From Solidesulfovibrio magneticus RS-1 (GTDB lineage: Bacteria > Desulfobacterota > Desulfovibrionia > Desulfovibrionales > Desulfovibrionaceae): DNA of 64,000 nucleotides. The notes beneath the pieces are model-generated. The model made no database searches and was not told the DNA's origin. It saw only the letters and a program-made list of their open reading frames with translations. Below, in pieces: positions 53,681 to 63,633 of this stretch. The stretch covers positions 3,315,501 through 3,379,500 of the forward strand of contig NC_012796.1 of the NCBI RefSeq assembly GCF_000010665.1, read 5' to 3'. How positions within the stretch are numbered: position 1 is the first letter of the stretch; the number at the start of each line of letters is the position of its first letter. The position numbers were made by a program, and so were the translations under genes.

Positions 53681-54946
53681 TTACGCCCCGAACTTCATGC
53701 CGGCATCAAGAGCCAGTCCGATGCCCACGCTGCCAAACCGGCTCCCCTCCACCAGGCGGGCAGCGGGCACGGCCTGGCGACAGGCCTGGGCGATGCGCGG
53801 GATGGCCGTGCTGCCGCCTGTCATGAACAGCGTCTGTATGGCCGAGGCCGGAACGCCGGCAAGGCTGAGGCATTCGTCTATTTTCGACACAATGCTTGCT
53901 GTTTCAGGCGCGATGTCGGACTCGAATTCCTGGCGACGCAGGGAAGCTTCCAGCCCTTTCTCCACGTAGCTCAAGGCAATCGAGGCGGCATCCTGCTGCG
54001 AAAGCGCGATTTTCGCGGCTTCGACATCCCCGGCCAGGCGATGGCCTTCCTGGCGCTCAATGATCCTGACCAGCCTGTCGACCAGATCTTGGCGCTGGGC
54101 ATGGTACTTGATGTTCTTGACCCCTTGCAACGCTCTGTTGTTATACAGAAAAACGATCTTGTGCCAGGTCGCCAGTTCGCGATAGTACGTCGGCGGCAAG
54201 TCCAGAATGGGATCGCCGGGAAAAAGGCTCCTGGTCCGCGTCCTGTAGCCGAAAAGCGGCATCACCTGCTCAAGGCTCAGTTTCAGGTCCAGATCGGTGC
54301 CGCCGACATGCACGCCCGTGTTGGCCAGGATGTCCTGCTTGCGGTCGGCCTTGCCCCGCCTGTCCGGCGACACCCTGACGATGGAAAAATCCGATGTTCC
54401 GCCGCCGATATCGACTATGAGGGCGAGTTCTTCCTGCTGGACAGACTGCTCATAATCCAAGGCAGCCGCGATGGGTTCGTACTGGAAGAGCACCTCGCGA
54501 AAACCGGCTTTCCTGGCGATCTCCTCCAGATGCGCCTGGGCCAGGGCGTCGGCCTGCTCGTCGGCGTCCACAAACCGGACAGGCCTGCCCATGACGACGC
54601 TGTCCACGGCATGGCCGACAGCGGTTTCCGCGCCAATCTTCAAATGCCGCACGAACGTGACAATGATGTCCTTGAAGGCAATGTTCTTATAGCCCACTTC
54701 CGTGGATTCGTTGACCAGCGAGCTGCCCAGTATGCTTTTGAGCGAACGCAGCAACCGGCCTTCGCAGCCGTCCATGTAAAAGGCTATCGCTGCATTGCCA
54801 AAGAGCACGGCATCTTCTTCCGTGTCATAAAAAATGGCGCTGGGGATCGTCTGTTTCCCGTCCTCCAACGCGACGAGGCAAGGCAATCCGTCCTTCAACA
54901 AACCAACAGCGGAATTTGATGTCCCGAAGTCAATGCCAAGAGCCAC
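53681..54946 (-). CDS. Short Hsp70-family protein (YegD-like)
   Basis: A 421-residue protein with the Hsp70 ATPase fold: phosphate loop 1 LGIDFGTSNSAVG at the very start, phosphate loop 2 LALIVDIGGGTSDFSIV, and adenosine motif LFMTGGSTAIPRIAQA. It has no C-terminal peptide-binding domain, as in E. coli YegD. GTG 54946 is chosen because it directly precedes the conserved ALGIDFGTSN and has GGAGAAGGTGAG upstream; an ATG at 55105 would add 53 residues of no similarity. The function of this group is unknown. Lone minus-strand gene. Confidence 0.88.
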   Translation of the reverse strand: MALGIDFGTSNSAVGLLKDGLPCLVALEDGKQTIPSAIFYDTEEDAVLFGNAAIAFYMDGCEGRLLRSLKSILGSSLVNESTEVGYKNIAFKDIIVTFVRHLKIGAETAVGHAVDSVVMGRPVRFVDADEQADALAQAHLEEIARKAGFREVLFQYEPIAAALDYEQSVQQEELALIVDIGGGTSDFSIVRVSPDRRGKADRKQDILANTGVHVGGTDLDLKLSLEQVMPLFGYRTRTRSLFPGDPILDLPPTYYRELATWHKIVFLYNNRALQGVKNIKYHAQRQDLVDRLVRIIERQEGHRLAGDVEAAKIALSQQDAASIALSYVEKGLEASLRRQEFESDIAPETASIVSKIDECLSLAGVPASAIQTLFMTGGSTAIPRIAQACRQAVPAARLVEGSRFGSVGIGLALDAGMKFGA

Positions 54947-55396
54947 AGACTCACCTTCTCCGTAAACGTTTCGGGCCGACAGCTGCCCAAGACAGCCCCG
55001 CCCCATGCCCGTCAGACCGACAACAAAACAAGACCCCGTTGGCCTTTCGCCAAAAGGATCATTTTTGATGATATTTCGTGGGATCGCTTTATGTGACGAG
55101 GTCATGCCCGTGGCCTGTCAAGCACACGGCCCCGCCTTGAACGACAACTCGGCAAACAGCTTCCGAACAAAAAAATTTGCACCAAACGCCTTGAGAAGTC
55201 AAACGCCCGAACGCCATTCCCCAAAACGCGCTGGCCACCGCCCGCCATGCGCCAGACGGACCTTGAAGACGCGGCCCGAGGTGGCGGTCTCTGATTGATA
55301 ACGTACCGTTTTTATGTGACAGTCAACGCAGCAGGCGACAGGTCGTATTGCAAATCGCCAGATGGACTTTGAAAATCGACCGCCAGGGAAGTGCCC
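54947..55396. other. Divergent intergenic region between Hsp70-like and autotransporter genes
   Basis: 450 bases expected to hold both promoters; TTGATAACGT...TTTTTATGTGAC near 55290-55320 is the AT-richest part. No gene supported. Confidence 0.45.
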
Positions 55397-57325
55397 ATGT
55401 CAAAAGTGCTGCATCTTGTGCTTCTTGCCGCCCTGCTCGCCCTTGTCGCGCCTTGTTCGGCCGACGCCGCAGGGGCCTTCAATCAGTTTGTCGGCCTGGG
55501 CGACAGCACCCTGGACAGCGGCTATTTTCGCTATGCATCGACAGGCAACGCCTCGGCGGACGCCATGGTCGCCGCCGCCGTCGCCGGCGGAGCCCAGGGC
55601 GGATGGGCCGGCCCCGGGATCATGACCTCCACGTTTCTGGCCGGCCGGTTCGGCCTTTCCGCCGAGCCGGTCAGCATCGGCGGCACCAACTTCGGCAACG
55701 GCAGCGCCTACACGGCCCCCTTGAGCGCCACGGCCGGCGGTGTCACGGCTCCCGGAAACCTGCCCGGCAACGTGACCGCCACCGAGCAGATCGCCTGCCT
55801 CCTGGCCGCCAACGGGGGCGCCGCCAACACCCAGGCGCTCTATGTCGTCAACAGCGGCAACAACGATCTGATCTTCGTGCAAAAACAGGGAGCCGACTGG
55901 ATCGCCGCCAATCCGACCTTCTTAAACGGCGTGGCGGCCCAGTTCACGGCCAGCGTGGCCAGCTTGCAGGCGGCCGGAGCGCGCACCGTCATGGTGCCCA
56001 ACACCTTTTACACCTCGACCCTGACCGGCCTGGGCGGCCTCGTCCCGGCCAGCAACGTCGACGACTACGCCCGCGCCGTGGCCTACGGGAACACCAAGTG
56101 GTCGTACCTGACAACGGCCGGCGTGCGGTACATCCCCGCCGACCTCACCAGCCTGTTCCAGTTCGTGGCCACCAATCCCACGCTGTTCGGGTTCACGCCG
56201 TCCTCGGTGCTGGCGTCCAACGCCCCGTCCCCGGTGGCCGCCCTGGTGACCACCTGGGCCGACATCACGCCCATCCAGTTGCAAACGTATCTGTTCATCG
56301 ACGGCCACCACCTGACCACGGCCGGCCAGAAGATCGAGTCGGATTATGAGACAAGCCTGCTCACGGCCCCGAGCCTGATGTCCCTGCTGGCCGAACTCCC
56401 CATCCAGGGCGGCCTGACCCGGACGGCCGTCCTCCAGGGTCAGATCGACCTGACCGGGCAGCATCGCGGCCAAGCACGCGTCAACGTCTGGATGGGCGGC
56501 GGCGTCGGCGCGCTGACGCTTCGAAACTTCTCCGGCTTTCCCGATGTCGCCGGCACGCCGTTTACCGGCTCGGCGGGCCTGGACTATCAGCTGCCCTGCG
56601 GCCTCATCGTCGGCGCGGCCTTTACCGCCGGGACCCAGACCCAGCAGTTTTCCATGGGCGGCGGGCACTTCGACCAGAACGACCAGACACTCAGCCTCTA
56701 TTCCGCCTATCAGGCCGGACCGGTCTGGGGCGATGTCGTGGCCTCCTACGGCTTCCTCCAGGACAAGATCGCCCGGGACGTTGCCCTGGGGCTTTTCACC
56801 GACAGCAACAGCGCCACGACCACGGGAACGTCCCTGGGCCTGGCCCTTCGCGCCGGCGGCGACATCCGCCTGGGGCCGGTGGTCACCGGTCCGGTGGCCG
56901 GGCTGGTGCTGCAGCAGGTGCGCATAAAGGGTTTTGCCGAATCCGGGACCAGCGGCGCGGCCACCGGCGGCAACGGCGTCACGGCCCTGTCCTTTGGCCA
57001 GCAGATACGCGATTCGGCCATAAGCCAGCTCGGCTGGCGCGCCGCCATCGAGGCGGGCTCCTGGCGGCCGTTCGTGGAAGCCAAATGGCACCACGAACTG
57101 GTGGACCAGGCCGACCGCAAGGTCAAGGCCGCCCTGACCACGACCACGGCCCAGCCCTATTCCATGGCCGCCGCCCCGGTGAAAGCCGATTGGGCCACGG
57201 CCAGCCTGGGGACTTCCTATAAAATCAATGAGCGGGTGATGGTGCGCGGCGCGGCTTCAGCCATGGCCTTTGACGCCCAAACCGTCAGCTACGGCGGCGA
57301 CCTGGGATTGAGCGTCAGTTTTTAA
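55397..57325 (+). CDS. GDSL-family esterase autotransporter (EstA-like)
   Basis: A 642-residue surface esterase secreted by its own C-terminal barrel. Signal peptide (VLHLVLLAALLALVAPCSADA), then an SGNH/GDSL domain with block I GLGDSTLDSG (Ser37), block III NSGNND (Asn155/Asp157 region) and block V DGHHLTTAG (Asp302, His305). A linker near 355 leads to a beta-barrel of about 285 residues ending in VSYGGDLGLSVSF, with the terminal Phe typical of type V secretion. The catalytic residues are intact. ATG 55397 is preferred over GTG 55391. The exported phosphatase follows after 84 bases. Confidence 0.9.
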   Translation: MSKVLHLVLLAALLALVAPCSADAAGAFNQFVGLGDSTLDSGYFRYASTGNASADAMVAAAVAGGAQGGWAGPGIMTSTFLAGRFGLSAEPVSIGGTNFGNGSAYTAPLSATAGGVTAPGNLPGNVTATEQIACLLAANGGAANTQALYVVNSGNNDLIFVQKQGADWIAANPTFLNGVAAQFTASVASLQAAGARTVMVPNTFYTSTLTGLGGLVPASNVDDYARAVAYGNTKWSYLTTAGVRYIPADLTSLFQFVATNPTLFGFTPSSVLASNAPSPVAALVTTWADITPIQLQTYLFIDGHHLTTAGQKIESDYETSLLTAPSLMSLLAELPIQGGLTRTAVLQGQIDLTGQHRGQARVNVWMGGGVGALTLRNFSGFPDVAGTPFTGSAGLDYQLPCGLIVGAAFTAGTQTQQFSMGGGHFDQNDQTLSLYSAYQAGPVWGDVVASYGFLQDKIARDVALGLFTDSNSATTTGTSLGLALRAGGDIRLGPVVTGPVAGLVLQQVRIKGFAESGTSGAATGGNGVTALSFGQQIRDSAISQLGWRAAIEAGSWRPFVEAKWHHELVDQADRKVKAALTTTTAQPYSMAAAPVKADWATASLGTSYKINERVMVRGAASAMAFDAQTVSYGGDLGLSVSF

Positions 57326-57409
57326 GCTCCCGGCCTACCCCGCCGCCCCCACCCCCGGCGTATCGGGTTTTCGGCCGTCGGCGACCGGGCATCCCAATGG
57401 AGGAAGAGC

Positions 57410-58447
57410 ATGATTCGATCATGGCCTGCGCGGCGAAACAGCGTTTCTTTCCTGCGGCCGGATTGCCTGATCATCCTGGCCCTGTGCTGTCTGTTGCTGG
57501 TCGCCACGGCCGCCCTGGCCCAGACCGACCCCCTGCCCGCCTGGAACGAGGGGCCGGCCAAACAGGCGATCCTGGCCTTCGTGCGCGCGACCACCGACCC
57601 GTCGAACCCGAGCTATGTCCGGCCCGAGGCGCGCATCGCCACCTTTGACCAGGACGGCACGACCTGGGTCGAGCAGCCCATGTACACGCCCATGCTCTAC
57701 TGTCTGGCCCGGCTGCGCGAGCTGGCCAAGGACAAGCCGGAGCTGGCCGGGGCCGAACCCTTCAAGTCCCTGCTGTCCGGCGGTCTGGAGCGCCTGGCCG
57801 ACGCGTCCACCGACGACATCGTCAAGCTCTACGCCGCGACCATGACCGGCATGACCGTGGAGGAACTCGGCAACCAGGTGCGCCGGTGGCTGGATACGGC
57901 CCGGGATGCCCGCTGGGGGCGGCCCTACACCGAGCTTGTCTACCAGCCCATGCTGGAAGTGATGCAACTCCTTCGCGCCCACGGCTATAAGACCTATTTC
58001 GTCACCGGCGGCGGCCAGGATTTTCTGCGCGCCTACGCCGAAAAGGTCTACGGCGTGCCGCCCGAACAGGTGGTGGGCACGCTCAACGCCACGAAATTCG
58101 GCTATGACGCCGCCGGCAAGGCGATCCTGACCGAAGAGCCAAAGCTGTTGCTCAATAACGTCGGCCCGGGCAAACCCCAGGGCATCCACCTCATGATCGG
58201 CCGCCATCCCCAGGCGGCCTTTGGCAATTCCGACGGGGACAAGGAAATGCTCGAATACGCCCAGGCCGGCGGCGGCGCGCGGCTGATGATGCTCGTGCGC
58301 CATGACGACGCCGAGCGGGAATACGCCTACGCCGCCCAGTCCAAGATCGGGACGTTCCCCGACTCCCTGCTGGCCGAAGCGGCCCAAAAAGGTTGGGTCG
58401 TCATCAGCATGAAACAGGATTGGAAGCGTATTTTTTCTTGGGAGTAG
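57410..58447 (+). CDS. Exported HAD-superfamily phosphatase
   Basis: A 345-residue protein with an N-terminal signal or anchor (CLIILALCCLLLVATAALAQ, residues 19-38) and a HAD phosphatase domain: motif I TFDQDGTTW (Asp80, Asp82), motif II region YFVTGGGQDF and the motif IV acidic pair AFGNSDGDKEM. The two-domain layout with a helical cap (about 110-180) fits type C/HAD acid phosphatases acting in the periplasm. Substrate unknown. It may be cotranscribed with the autotransporter esterase; together they could release glycerol or acyl parts and phosphate from phospholipid-type substrates (inference). Confidence 0.88.
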   Translation: MIRSWPARRNSVSFLRPDCLIILALCCLLLVATAALAQTDPLPAWNEGPAKQAILAFVRATTDPSNPSYVRPEARIATFDQDGTTWVEQPMYTPMLYCLARLRELAKDKPELAGAEPFKSLLSGGLERLADASTDDIVKLYAATMTGMTVEELGNQVRRWLDTARDARWGRPYTELVYQPMLEVMQLLRAHGYKTYFVTGGGQDFLRAYAEKVYGVPPEQVVGTLNATKFGYDAAGKAILTEEPKLLLNNVGPGKPQGIHLMIGRHPQAAFGNSDGDKEMLEYAQAGGGARLMMLVRHDDAEREYAYAAQSKIGTFPDSLLAEAAQKGWVVISMKQDWKRIFSWE

Positions 58448-58525
58448 CGGGCAGCCCACGGCCGTTTCCCCTTTCTCCCTGCCCGTTTTGACACCGCGAA
58501 ACGACAAACAATACGAGCTAAAACC

Positions 58526-58561
58526 AACGGGGTTACCGAGAAATCGGCAACCCCGTTTGCT
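58526..58561 (+). terminator. Terminator after the HAD phosphatase
   Basis: AACGGGGTTACCGA pairs with TCGGCAACCCCGTT around GAAA (one mismatch), followed by TGCTTG. Confidence 0.7.
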
Positions 58562-58635
58562 TGTGAAAAAGCACAAGCGCCAACACGAGGGGAGGGCTTG
58601 CCCCACGCTCCCACCCGGAGCCATCCACTTTTTTA

Positions 58636-58672
58636 TTGACATGAAAAATGATAAAAACTAAAAATCATCATT
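58636..58672 (+). promoter_or_regulatory. Promoter/operator of the TetR-RND operon
   Basis: TTGACA (58636-58641) with TAAAAA 17 bases later. An inverted repeat ATGAT-N11-ATCAT (58648-58668; outer form AATGAT...ATCATT) lies across it, a plausible TetR autoregulation site. It is sharply AT-rich against its surroundings. Confidence 0.5.
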
Positions 58673-58737
58673 AAATTTTATTGCAGCACTTAGGGCCTTC
58701 CATCTCCCCCAAGGCTGACCCAATAGAGGACAACACC

Positions 58738-59373
58738 ATGGGCCGAAAAAAAACCACCGCCTCCGACGCGGCGGCCATCAAACTGCAGATCATCGAGACC
58801 GCCGAAAATCTCTTTCGTCAGGTCGGCTACGCCAAGACCACCGTCACCGACATCGCCAAGGCGCTGGGGATGAGCCAGGCCAACATCTACCGCTATTTTC
58901 CCTCCAAAGCGGCCATCAATGAGGCTATCTGCGACCGGCTGGTGCATCAGATCGAAGCGCAATGCTGGGAATCCTTGGTGCAGGACGGCACGTCCACCGA
59001 ACGCCTGAAGCGCTTCATCAAGGAATATCACCGCACGGTCAAAAACAGCATCATCAAGGAAAAGCGGTTGTACGACATGGTGGCCGTAGCCATGGACGAG
59101 CATTGGTCCGTCATCCAGGGCCACAGTGACCGCATCAAGGATTTATTCAAAATCATCATCGAGCAGGGCATGTCGTCGGGCGAATTCCGGCGCGTCCACA
59201 GCAACACCATGGCCAAGGCCCTGCATGGTTCCCTGGCGGTCTTCATCTATCCCTCGCTGCTCGAACACGAGATCAACGACGAGGACAACGACAACGGACA
59301 GGATCGCCTCGACGCCGATCTTGACCAACTCCTTGATCTACTCTTGCACGGCCTCTGCTCGGGCGAAAAATAG
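58738..59373 (+). CDS. TetR/AcrR-family repressor
   Basis: A 211-residue regulator with an N-terminal TetR helix-turn-helix (VTDIAKALGMSQANIYRYFP, about residues 38-57) and a C-terminal ligand domain rich in aromatics. It should repress its own operon and the RND pump just downstream (gap of 37 bases). An AT-rich inverted repeat upstream is the likely operator. The inducer is unknown. ATG 58738 gives the normal N-terminal length. Confidence 0.9.
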   Translation: MGRKKTTASDAAAIKLQIIETAENLFRQVGYAKTTVTDIAKALGMSQANIYRYFPSKAAINEAICDRLVHQIEAQCWESLVQDGTSTERLKRFIKEYHRTVKNSIIKEKRLYDMVAVAMDEHWSVIQGHSDRIKDLFKIIIEQGMSSGEFRRVHSNTMAKALHGSLAVFIYPSLLEHEINDEDNDNGQDRLDADLDQLLDLLLHGLCSGEK

Positions 59374-59410
59374 GTTTTCGCCGGCAACCCGCCATCAGGA
59401 TGGTTTTATC

Positions 59411-60541
59411 ATGTCCATGGAACACCCCTTCGCTTTGGCGAAACACGTCACACGGCAGTGCCGGGCACGGCTTTTCCTGGCGGCCCTGTGTCTGGGCCTT
59501 GCCGGTTGCCACGAAGCCGCGCCAAGTCCCCCTTTCCGGCCGGTGGTCAACACCATGCGCGTCACCCTGGACACGGCCACGGCCAGGCGCACCTACCCCG
59601 GCGTGGTCGTAGCCCGCCACGAGGTGCAGGAATCCTTCCGGGTTGGCGGACGCATCGAAAAGCGGCTGGTGGACGTCGGCGACCATGTCCGGGAAGGCCA
59701 GGTGCTGGCGACTTTGGACGAAAAGGATCTGCGCCTTTCGGTGGAGAGCGCCCAGGCCGAACTGCGGGCGGCCCTGTCCAACAAGGACCAGACCGCCAGC
59801 GACGACAAGCGCTATGCCACGCTGCTGTCCAAGCATGTGGTCAGCCAGTCCGAATACGATCTCAAGCATCTGGCCGCCGACGAGGCCCGTTCGCGGGTGG
59901 AGCGCGCCGAGAGCGCCCTCAAGCTGGCCATGAGCCAGCTGGGCTATGCCCGGCTCGTGGCCAGCACCGACGGCGTGGTCACCAAAACCAGCGCCGAGGC
60001 CGGCCAGGTCGTGCCCCAGGGGCAAAGCGTGGTCACCCTGGCCCGCAAGGGCGCGCTGGAAGTGCTGGTCGACATCCCCGAACGCCGGCTGCAGGACATC
60101 AAGGACACCCAGGCGGAAATCTCCCTGTGGGCCAATCATGACGCCCGCTTCCGGGCCGTGCTGCGCGAAACGTCCCCATCGGCCGATCCGGCCACCCGGA
60201 CCTATGCCGTGCGCTACTCCCTGCCCGACGCCGACGCCGCCGTGCGCCTGGGCATGACGGCCACGCTGCACCTCTCCGAGGCCGCCGCCGCCCCGACCGC
60301 CCGCATCCCGGCCAGCGCCCTGCTCAACCAGGGCAGCGGCCCGGGCGTCTGGCGCGTCGACGTCCAAACCGGCCAGCTGACCCTGGTCCCGGTCACGGTG
60401 GACCACTACACCGAGGGCGAGGCCTATGTGCGAAGCGACCAGCTCGCCACCGGCGACGCCATCGTCACCACCGGCGTCCAAAAGCTCGACAAGGGGCTGA
60501 CCGTTCGCCTGGCCGGCGCGGGAGCGGAGGACGTCCGGTGA
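59411..60541 (+). CDS. RND efflux periplasmic adaptor lipoprotein
   Basis: A 376-residue membrane-fusion protein. The lipobox LGLAGC (Cys33) anchors it to the inner membrane. It has the two half-lipoyl motifs (VGGRIEKRLVDVGDHVREGQ and ASTDGVVTKTSAEAGQVV), a helical hairpin between them (about 105-170), and a beta-barrel domain. It bridges the RND pump to an outer-membrane channel. It overlaps the pump gene by four bases (GTGA). A channel (TolC-type) gene is not present in the window. Confidence 0.93.
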   Translation: MSMEHPFALAKHVTRQCRARLFLAALCLGLAGCHEAAPSPPFRPVVNTMRVTLDTATARRTYPGVVVARHEVQESFRVGGRIEKRLVDVGDHVREGQVLATLDEKDLRLSVESAQAELRAALSNKDQTASDDKRYATLLSKHVVSQSEYDLKHLAADEARSRVERAESALKLAMSQLGYARLVASTDGVVTKTSAEAGQVVPQGQSVVTLARKGALEVLVDIPERRLQDIKDTQAEISLWANHDARFRAVLRETSPSADPATRTYAVRYSLPDADAAVRLGMTATLHLSEAAAAPTARIPASALLNQGSGPGVWRVDVQTGQLTLVPVTVDHYTEGEAYVRSDQLATGDAIVTTGVQKLDKGLTVRLAGAGAEDVR

Positions 60542-63500
60542 AAGGCCTCAACCTGTCCGAGTGGGCCGTCACCCACCGTCCCCTGACCCTGTTCCTTATC
60601 ATCCTGGTCTCCCTGGCCGGGACCTGGTCGTACCTCCATCTCGGCCGGGCCGAAGACCCGGATTTCACGGTCAAACAGATGATCATCGGCGCGGCCTGGC
60701 CCGGGGCCACGGCCGACGAGATGCAGCGTCTGGTGGCCGACCCCATCGAGAAAAAGCTTCAGGAAGTTCCCTACTTCGACAAGGTGCACACCTATTCGCG
60801 GCCAGGGGCCGTGGTCATGAAGCTGGAGATCCGGGAATCCACGCCCACGGCCGAGGTGCGGGAATGCTGGTATCAGGTCCGCAAACGGGTGGGGGACATC
60901 CGGTTCAACCTGCCCTCTGGCGTCCAGGGACCCTTTTTCAACGACGAGTTCGGCGACGTGGATTCGGTGCTGTATGTCCTGACCGGCCCGGACTTCACCA
61001 TGCGCCAGCTCAAGGACGAGGCCGAAGCCATCCGGCAAGCCCTGTTGCGCGTGCCGTCGGTGACCAAGGTGCGGTTTTACGGCGAACAGACCGAATGCAT
61101 CTTCGTGGAGATCAACAACGCCAAGCTGGCGACGCTGGGGATCGCGCCCCAGGCCGTCTTCGACTCCATCGCCAAGCAAAACGAAGTGACCCCGGCCGGC
61201 ACCCTGGAAACGGCCGCCGACGCCGTCCATCTGCGCGTGGACGGCGCGCTCAAGGGCGTCGACGCCCTGGCGGAAGTGCCCGTCGCCAGTGACGGCAAGG
61301 TGTTTCGCCTGGGCGACATCGCCAGCTTCCACCGAGGCCCCCAGGACCCGCCGACCTTTGTCGCCCGCCATGAAGGCCAGCCGGCCATCGCCCTGGGCGT
61401 GGTCATGGCCAAGGGCGGCAACATCCTGGAACTGGGGCGCGACCTGGACGCCGCCATGGCGAACATCCGGGCGGACCTGCCTCTGGGCTTCGAGATCAGC
61501 CGGGTGGCCGACCAGCCGCAGGTCGTGGAAGAATCCGTTGACGAATTCCTGCGCTCCTTCATCGAAGCGCTGGTCATCGTGCTGGCCGTGAGTTTTCTGT
61601 CCCTGGGCTGGCGCACGGGCATCGTCGTAGCCCTGGCCGTGCCGCTGGTGCTGGCCATGGTCATGACCGTCATGAGCGCCCTGGGCATGAGCCTGGAGCG
61701 CATCTCCCTTGGCGCGCTCATCATCGCCCTGGGGCTTCTGGTCGACGACGCCATCATTTCCGTGGAAATGATGGTGGTCAAAATGGAGCAGGGCTATGAC
61801 CGGGTTAAGGCCGCCACCTATGCCTGGACGGCCACGGCCTTTCCCATGCTCACCGGCACCCTGGTCACGGCGGCCGGTTTCCTGCCCGTGGGCTTCGCCA
61901 AGTCCTCTTCCGGCGAATACGCCGGCGGCATCTTCTGGGTGGTGGCCATCGCCCTGGTCGCCTCCTGGCTGGTGGCCGTGGTGTTCACGCCCTATCTTGG
62001 CCTCAAGCTGCTGCCGGATTTCCACCGACACGGCCATGAAGATCCAAAGGCCATTTATCGCACGCCCATCTATCTTTGGCTGCGCCGCCTCGTGGTCTGG
62101 TGCGTGAACCATCGAAAAACGGTCGTGTGCCTCACCTCCCTGCTCTTTGCCGCCTCCATCGTGGCGTTCTCCTTCGTCTCGCGCCAGTTCTTCCCCTCCT
62201 CTTCCCGGCCGGAGCTGTTGGTCGAAGTGCGGCTGCCGGCCGGGTCCGCATTCAAGACCACGGCCAAGGCCGTGGAAGCCCTGGAAAGGGTTTGCCAGGC
62301 GGACCGGGAGGTCAAGACCTCCACCAGCTACATCGGCTCGGGCGCGCCCCGGTGGTTTTTGCCCATGGCGCCGGAACTCCCGGACGTGAGCTATGGCATC
62401 ATCGTGCTCAATACGGATGACGCCGCCTCCCGTGACCGCGTCAAGGCCCGCATCGAGGCTTTTGCCGCCCAGGGAGGACTGCCCGAGGCCAGGGTGCGCG
62501 TGACCACGCTCTTTTTGGGCCCGCCGGTGGGCTATCCCGTGCAGTTTCGGGTCATCGGCCCCGACGCCAAGCGGGTGCGGGAAATCGCCTATCAGGTCCG
62601 CGACGTCATGCGCGCCAATCCCCACACCACCGACGTCAACCTCGATTGGAACGAGCAGGCCAGGGCCATCCGGCTGGTGGTGGACCAGGACCGGGCCAGG
62701 GCCTTGGGGCTGACCCCCCAGGACATTGCCGAATCCCTGCAGGCGCTGCTTTCCGGCGTCACCATTACCCAGGTCCGCGACGGCATCGAACTGGTCAACG
62801 TCGTGGCCCGGGCCGTTCCCGAGGAACGGTTGCGGCCGGAAGTCCTGGCCGATTTGACCGTCAGCATCCGCAACGGCAAGATCATTCCCCTGTCCCAGGC
62901 GGCGCGGCTGGAATACGTCTATGAGGAACCCATTCTCTGGCGGCAAAACCGCGATTTGACCATCACGGTCCGGTCGGAAGTCGTGCAGGGCGTGCAGGCC
63001 CCGGACGTCACTATGCAGATCGCGCCCAAGCTCAAACCCATCGTTGACGCGCTGCCGCCGGGCTACCGCATCGAGACCGGCGGGGCTTACGAGGAAAGCG
63101 GCAAGGCCAACCAGTCCATAGCCAAATTACTGCCCATGGCCGCCGGAGTCATGCTCGTCTTGCTGATGTTCCAGGTGCAAAGCTTCCCGAGCCTGTTTCT
63201 GGTGCTGACCACAGCCCCCTTGGGCTTGATCGGCGCGGTCGGCGCCTTGTTGCTCTTTGACCAGCCCTTCGGTTTCGTGGCCATGCTCGGCGTCTTGGCC
63301 CTGGCCGGCATGATCATGCGCAACACGGTTATTCTGGTAGACCAGATCGGCAAGGACATCGCGGAAGGGATGGAGGCCGGGGAAGCCGTCATCGACGCGA
63401 CCATCCGCCGGACGCGGCCGGTGGTGCTGACGGCCCTGGCCGCCATCCTGGCCATGATCCCCTTGTCGCGCAACATCTTCTGGGGCCCCATGGCCGTGGC

Positions 63501-63633
63501 CATCATGGGCGGACTCTTCGTGGCGACGGTGCTGACGCTGCTTTTCACGCCGGCCCTGTACGCCATGGTGTTTCGTATCGACAGGCCAGAAAAGCAACAA
63601 ACCACTATGGGGAGCGGACGAATTGCGCAATAG
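60538..63633 (+). CDS. RND efflux permease subunit
   Basis: A 1031-residue inner-membrane proton-driven exporter of the AcrB/MdtB type, somewhat diverged. The first helix follows WAVTHRPLTLFLIILVSLAG; a 12-helix plan with two large periplasmic loops is visible, and the proton-relay acidic pair is in LGLLVDDAIISVEMM. The late loop ends with YRIETGGAYEESGKANQSI as in other members. GTG 60538 overlaps the adaptor gene. The open frame on the other strand is a shadow. Substrate unknown. The gene ends only 72 bases before an IS66 element. Confidence 0.95.
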   Translation: MKGLNLSEWAVTHRPLTLFLIILVSLAGTWSYLHLGRAEDPDFTVKQMIIGAAWPGATADEMQRLVADPIEKKLQEVPYFDKVHTYSRPGAVVMKLEIRESTPTAEVRECWYQVRKRVGDIRFNLPSGVQGPFFNDEFGDVDSVLYVLTGPDFTMRQLKDEAEAIRQALLRVPSVTKVRFYGEQTECIFVEINNAKLATLGIAPQAVFDSIAKQNEVTPAGTLETAADAVHLRVDGALKGVDALAEVPVASDGKVFRLGDIASFHRGPQDPPTFVARHEGQPAIALGVVMAKGGNILELGRDLDAAMANIRADLPLGFEISRVADQPQVVEESVDEFLRSFIEALVIVLAVSFLSLGWRTGIVVALAVPLVLAMVMTVMSALGMSLERISLGALIIALGLLVDDAIISVEMMVVKMEQGYDRVKAATYAWTATAFPMLTGTLVTAAGFLPVGFAKSSSGEYAGGIFWVVAIALVASWLVAVVFTPYLGLKLLPDFHRHGHEDPKAIYRTPIYLWLRRLVVWCVNHRKTVVCLTSLLFAASIVAFSFVSRQFFPSSSRPELLVEVRLPAGSAFKTTAKAVEALERVCQADREVKTSTSYIGSGAPRWFLPMAPELPDVSYGIIVLNTDDAASRDRVKARIEAFAAQGGLPEARVRVTTLFLGPPVGYPVQFRVIGPDAKRVREIAYQVRDVMRANPHTTDVNLDWNEQARAIRLVVDQDRARALGLTPQDIAESLQALLSGVTITQVRDGIELVNVVARAVPEERLRPEVLADLTVSIRNGKIIPLSQAARLEYVYEEPILWRQNRDLTITVRSEVVQGVQAPDVTMQIAPKLKPIVDALPPGYRIETGGAYEESGKANQSIAKLLPMAAGVMLVLLMFQVQSFPSLFLVLTTAPLGLIGAVGALLLFDQPFGFVAMLGVLALAGMIMRNTVILVDQIGKDIAEGMEAGEAVIDATIRRTRPVVLTALAAILAMIPLSRNIFWGPMAVAIMGGLFVATVLTLLFTPALYAMVFRIDRPEKQQTTMGSGRIAQ

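Noticed and set aside
60424-62946. An 840-residue reverse-strand open frame
   Set aside because: Antisense to the RND pump gene; no domain.
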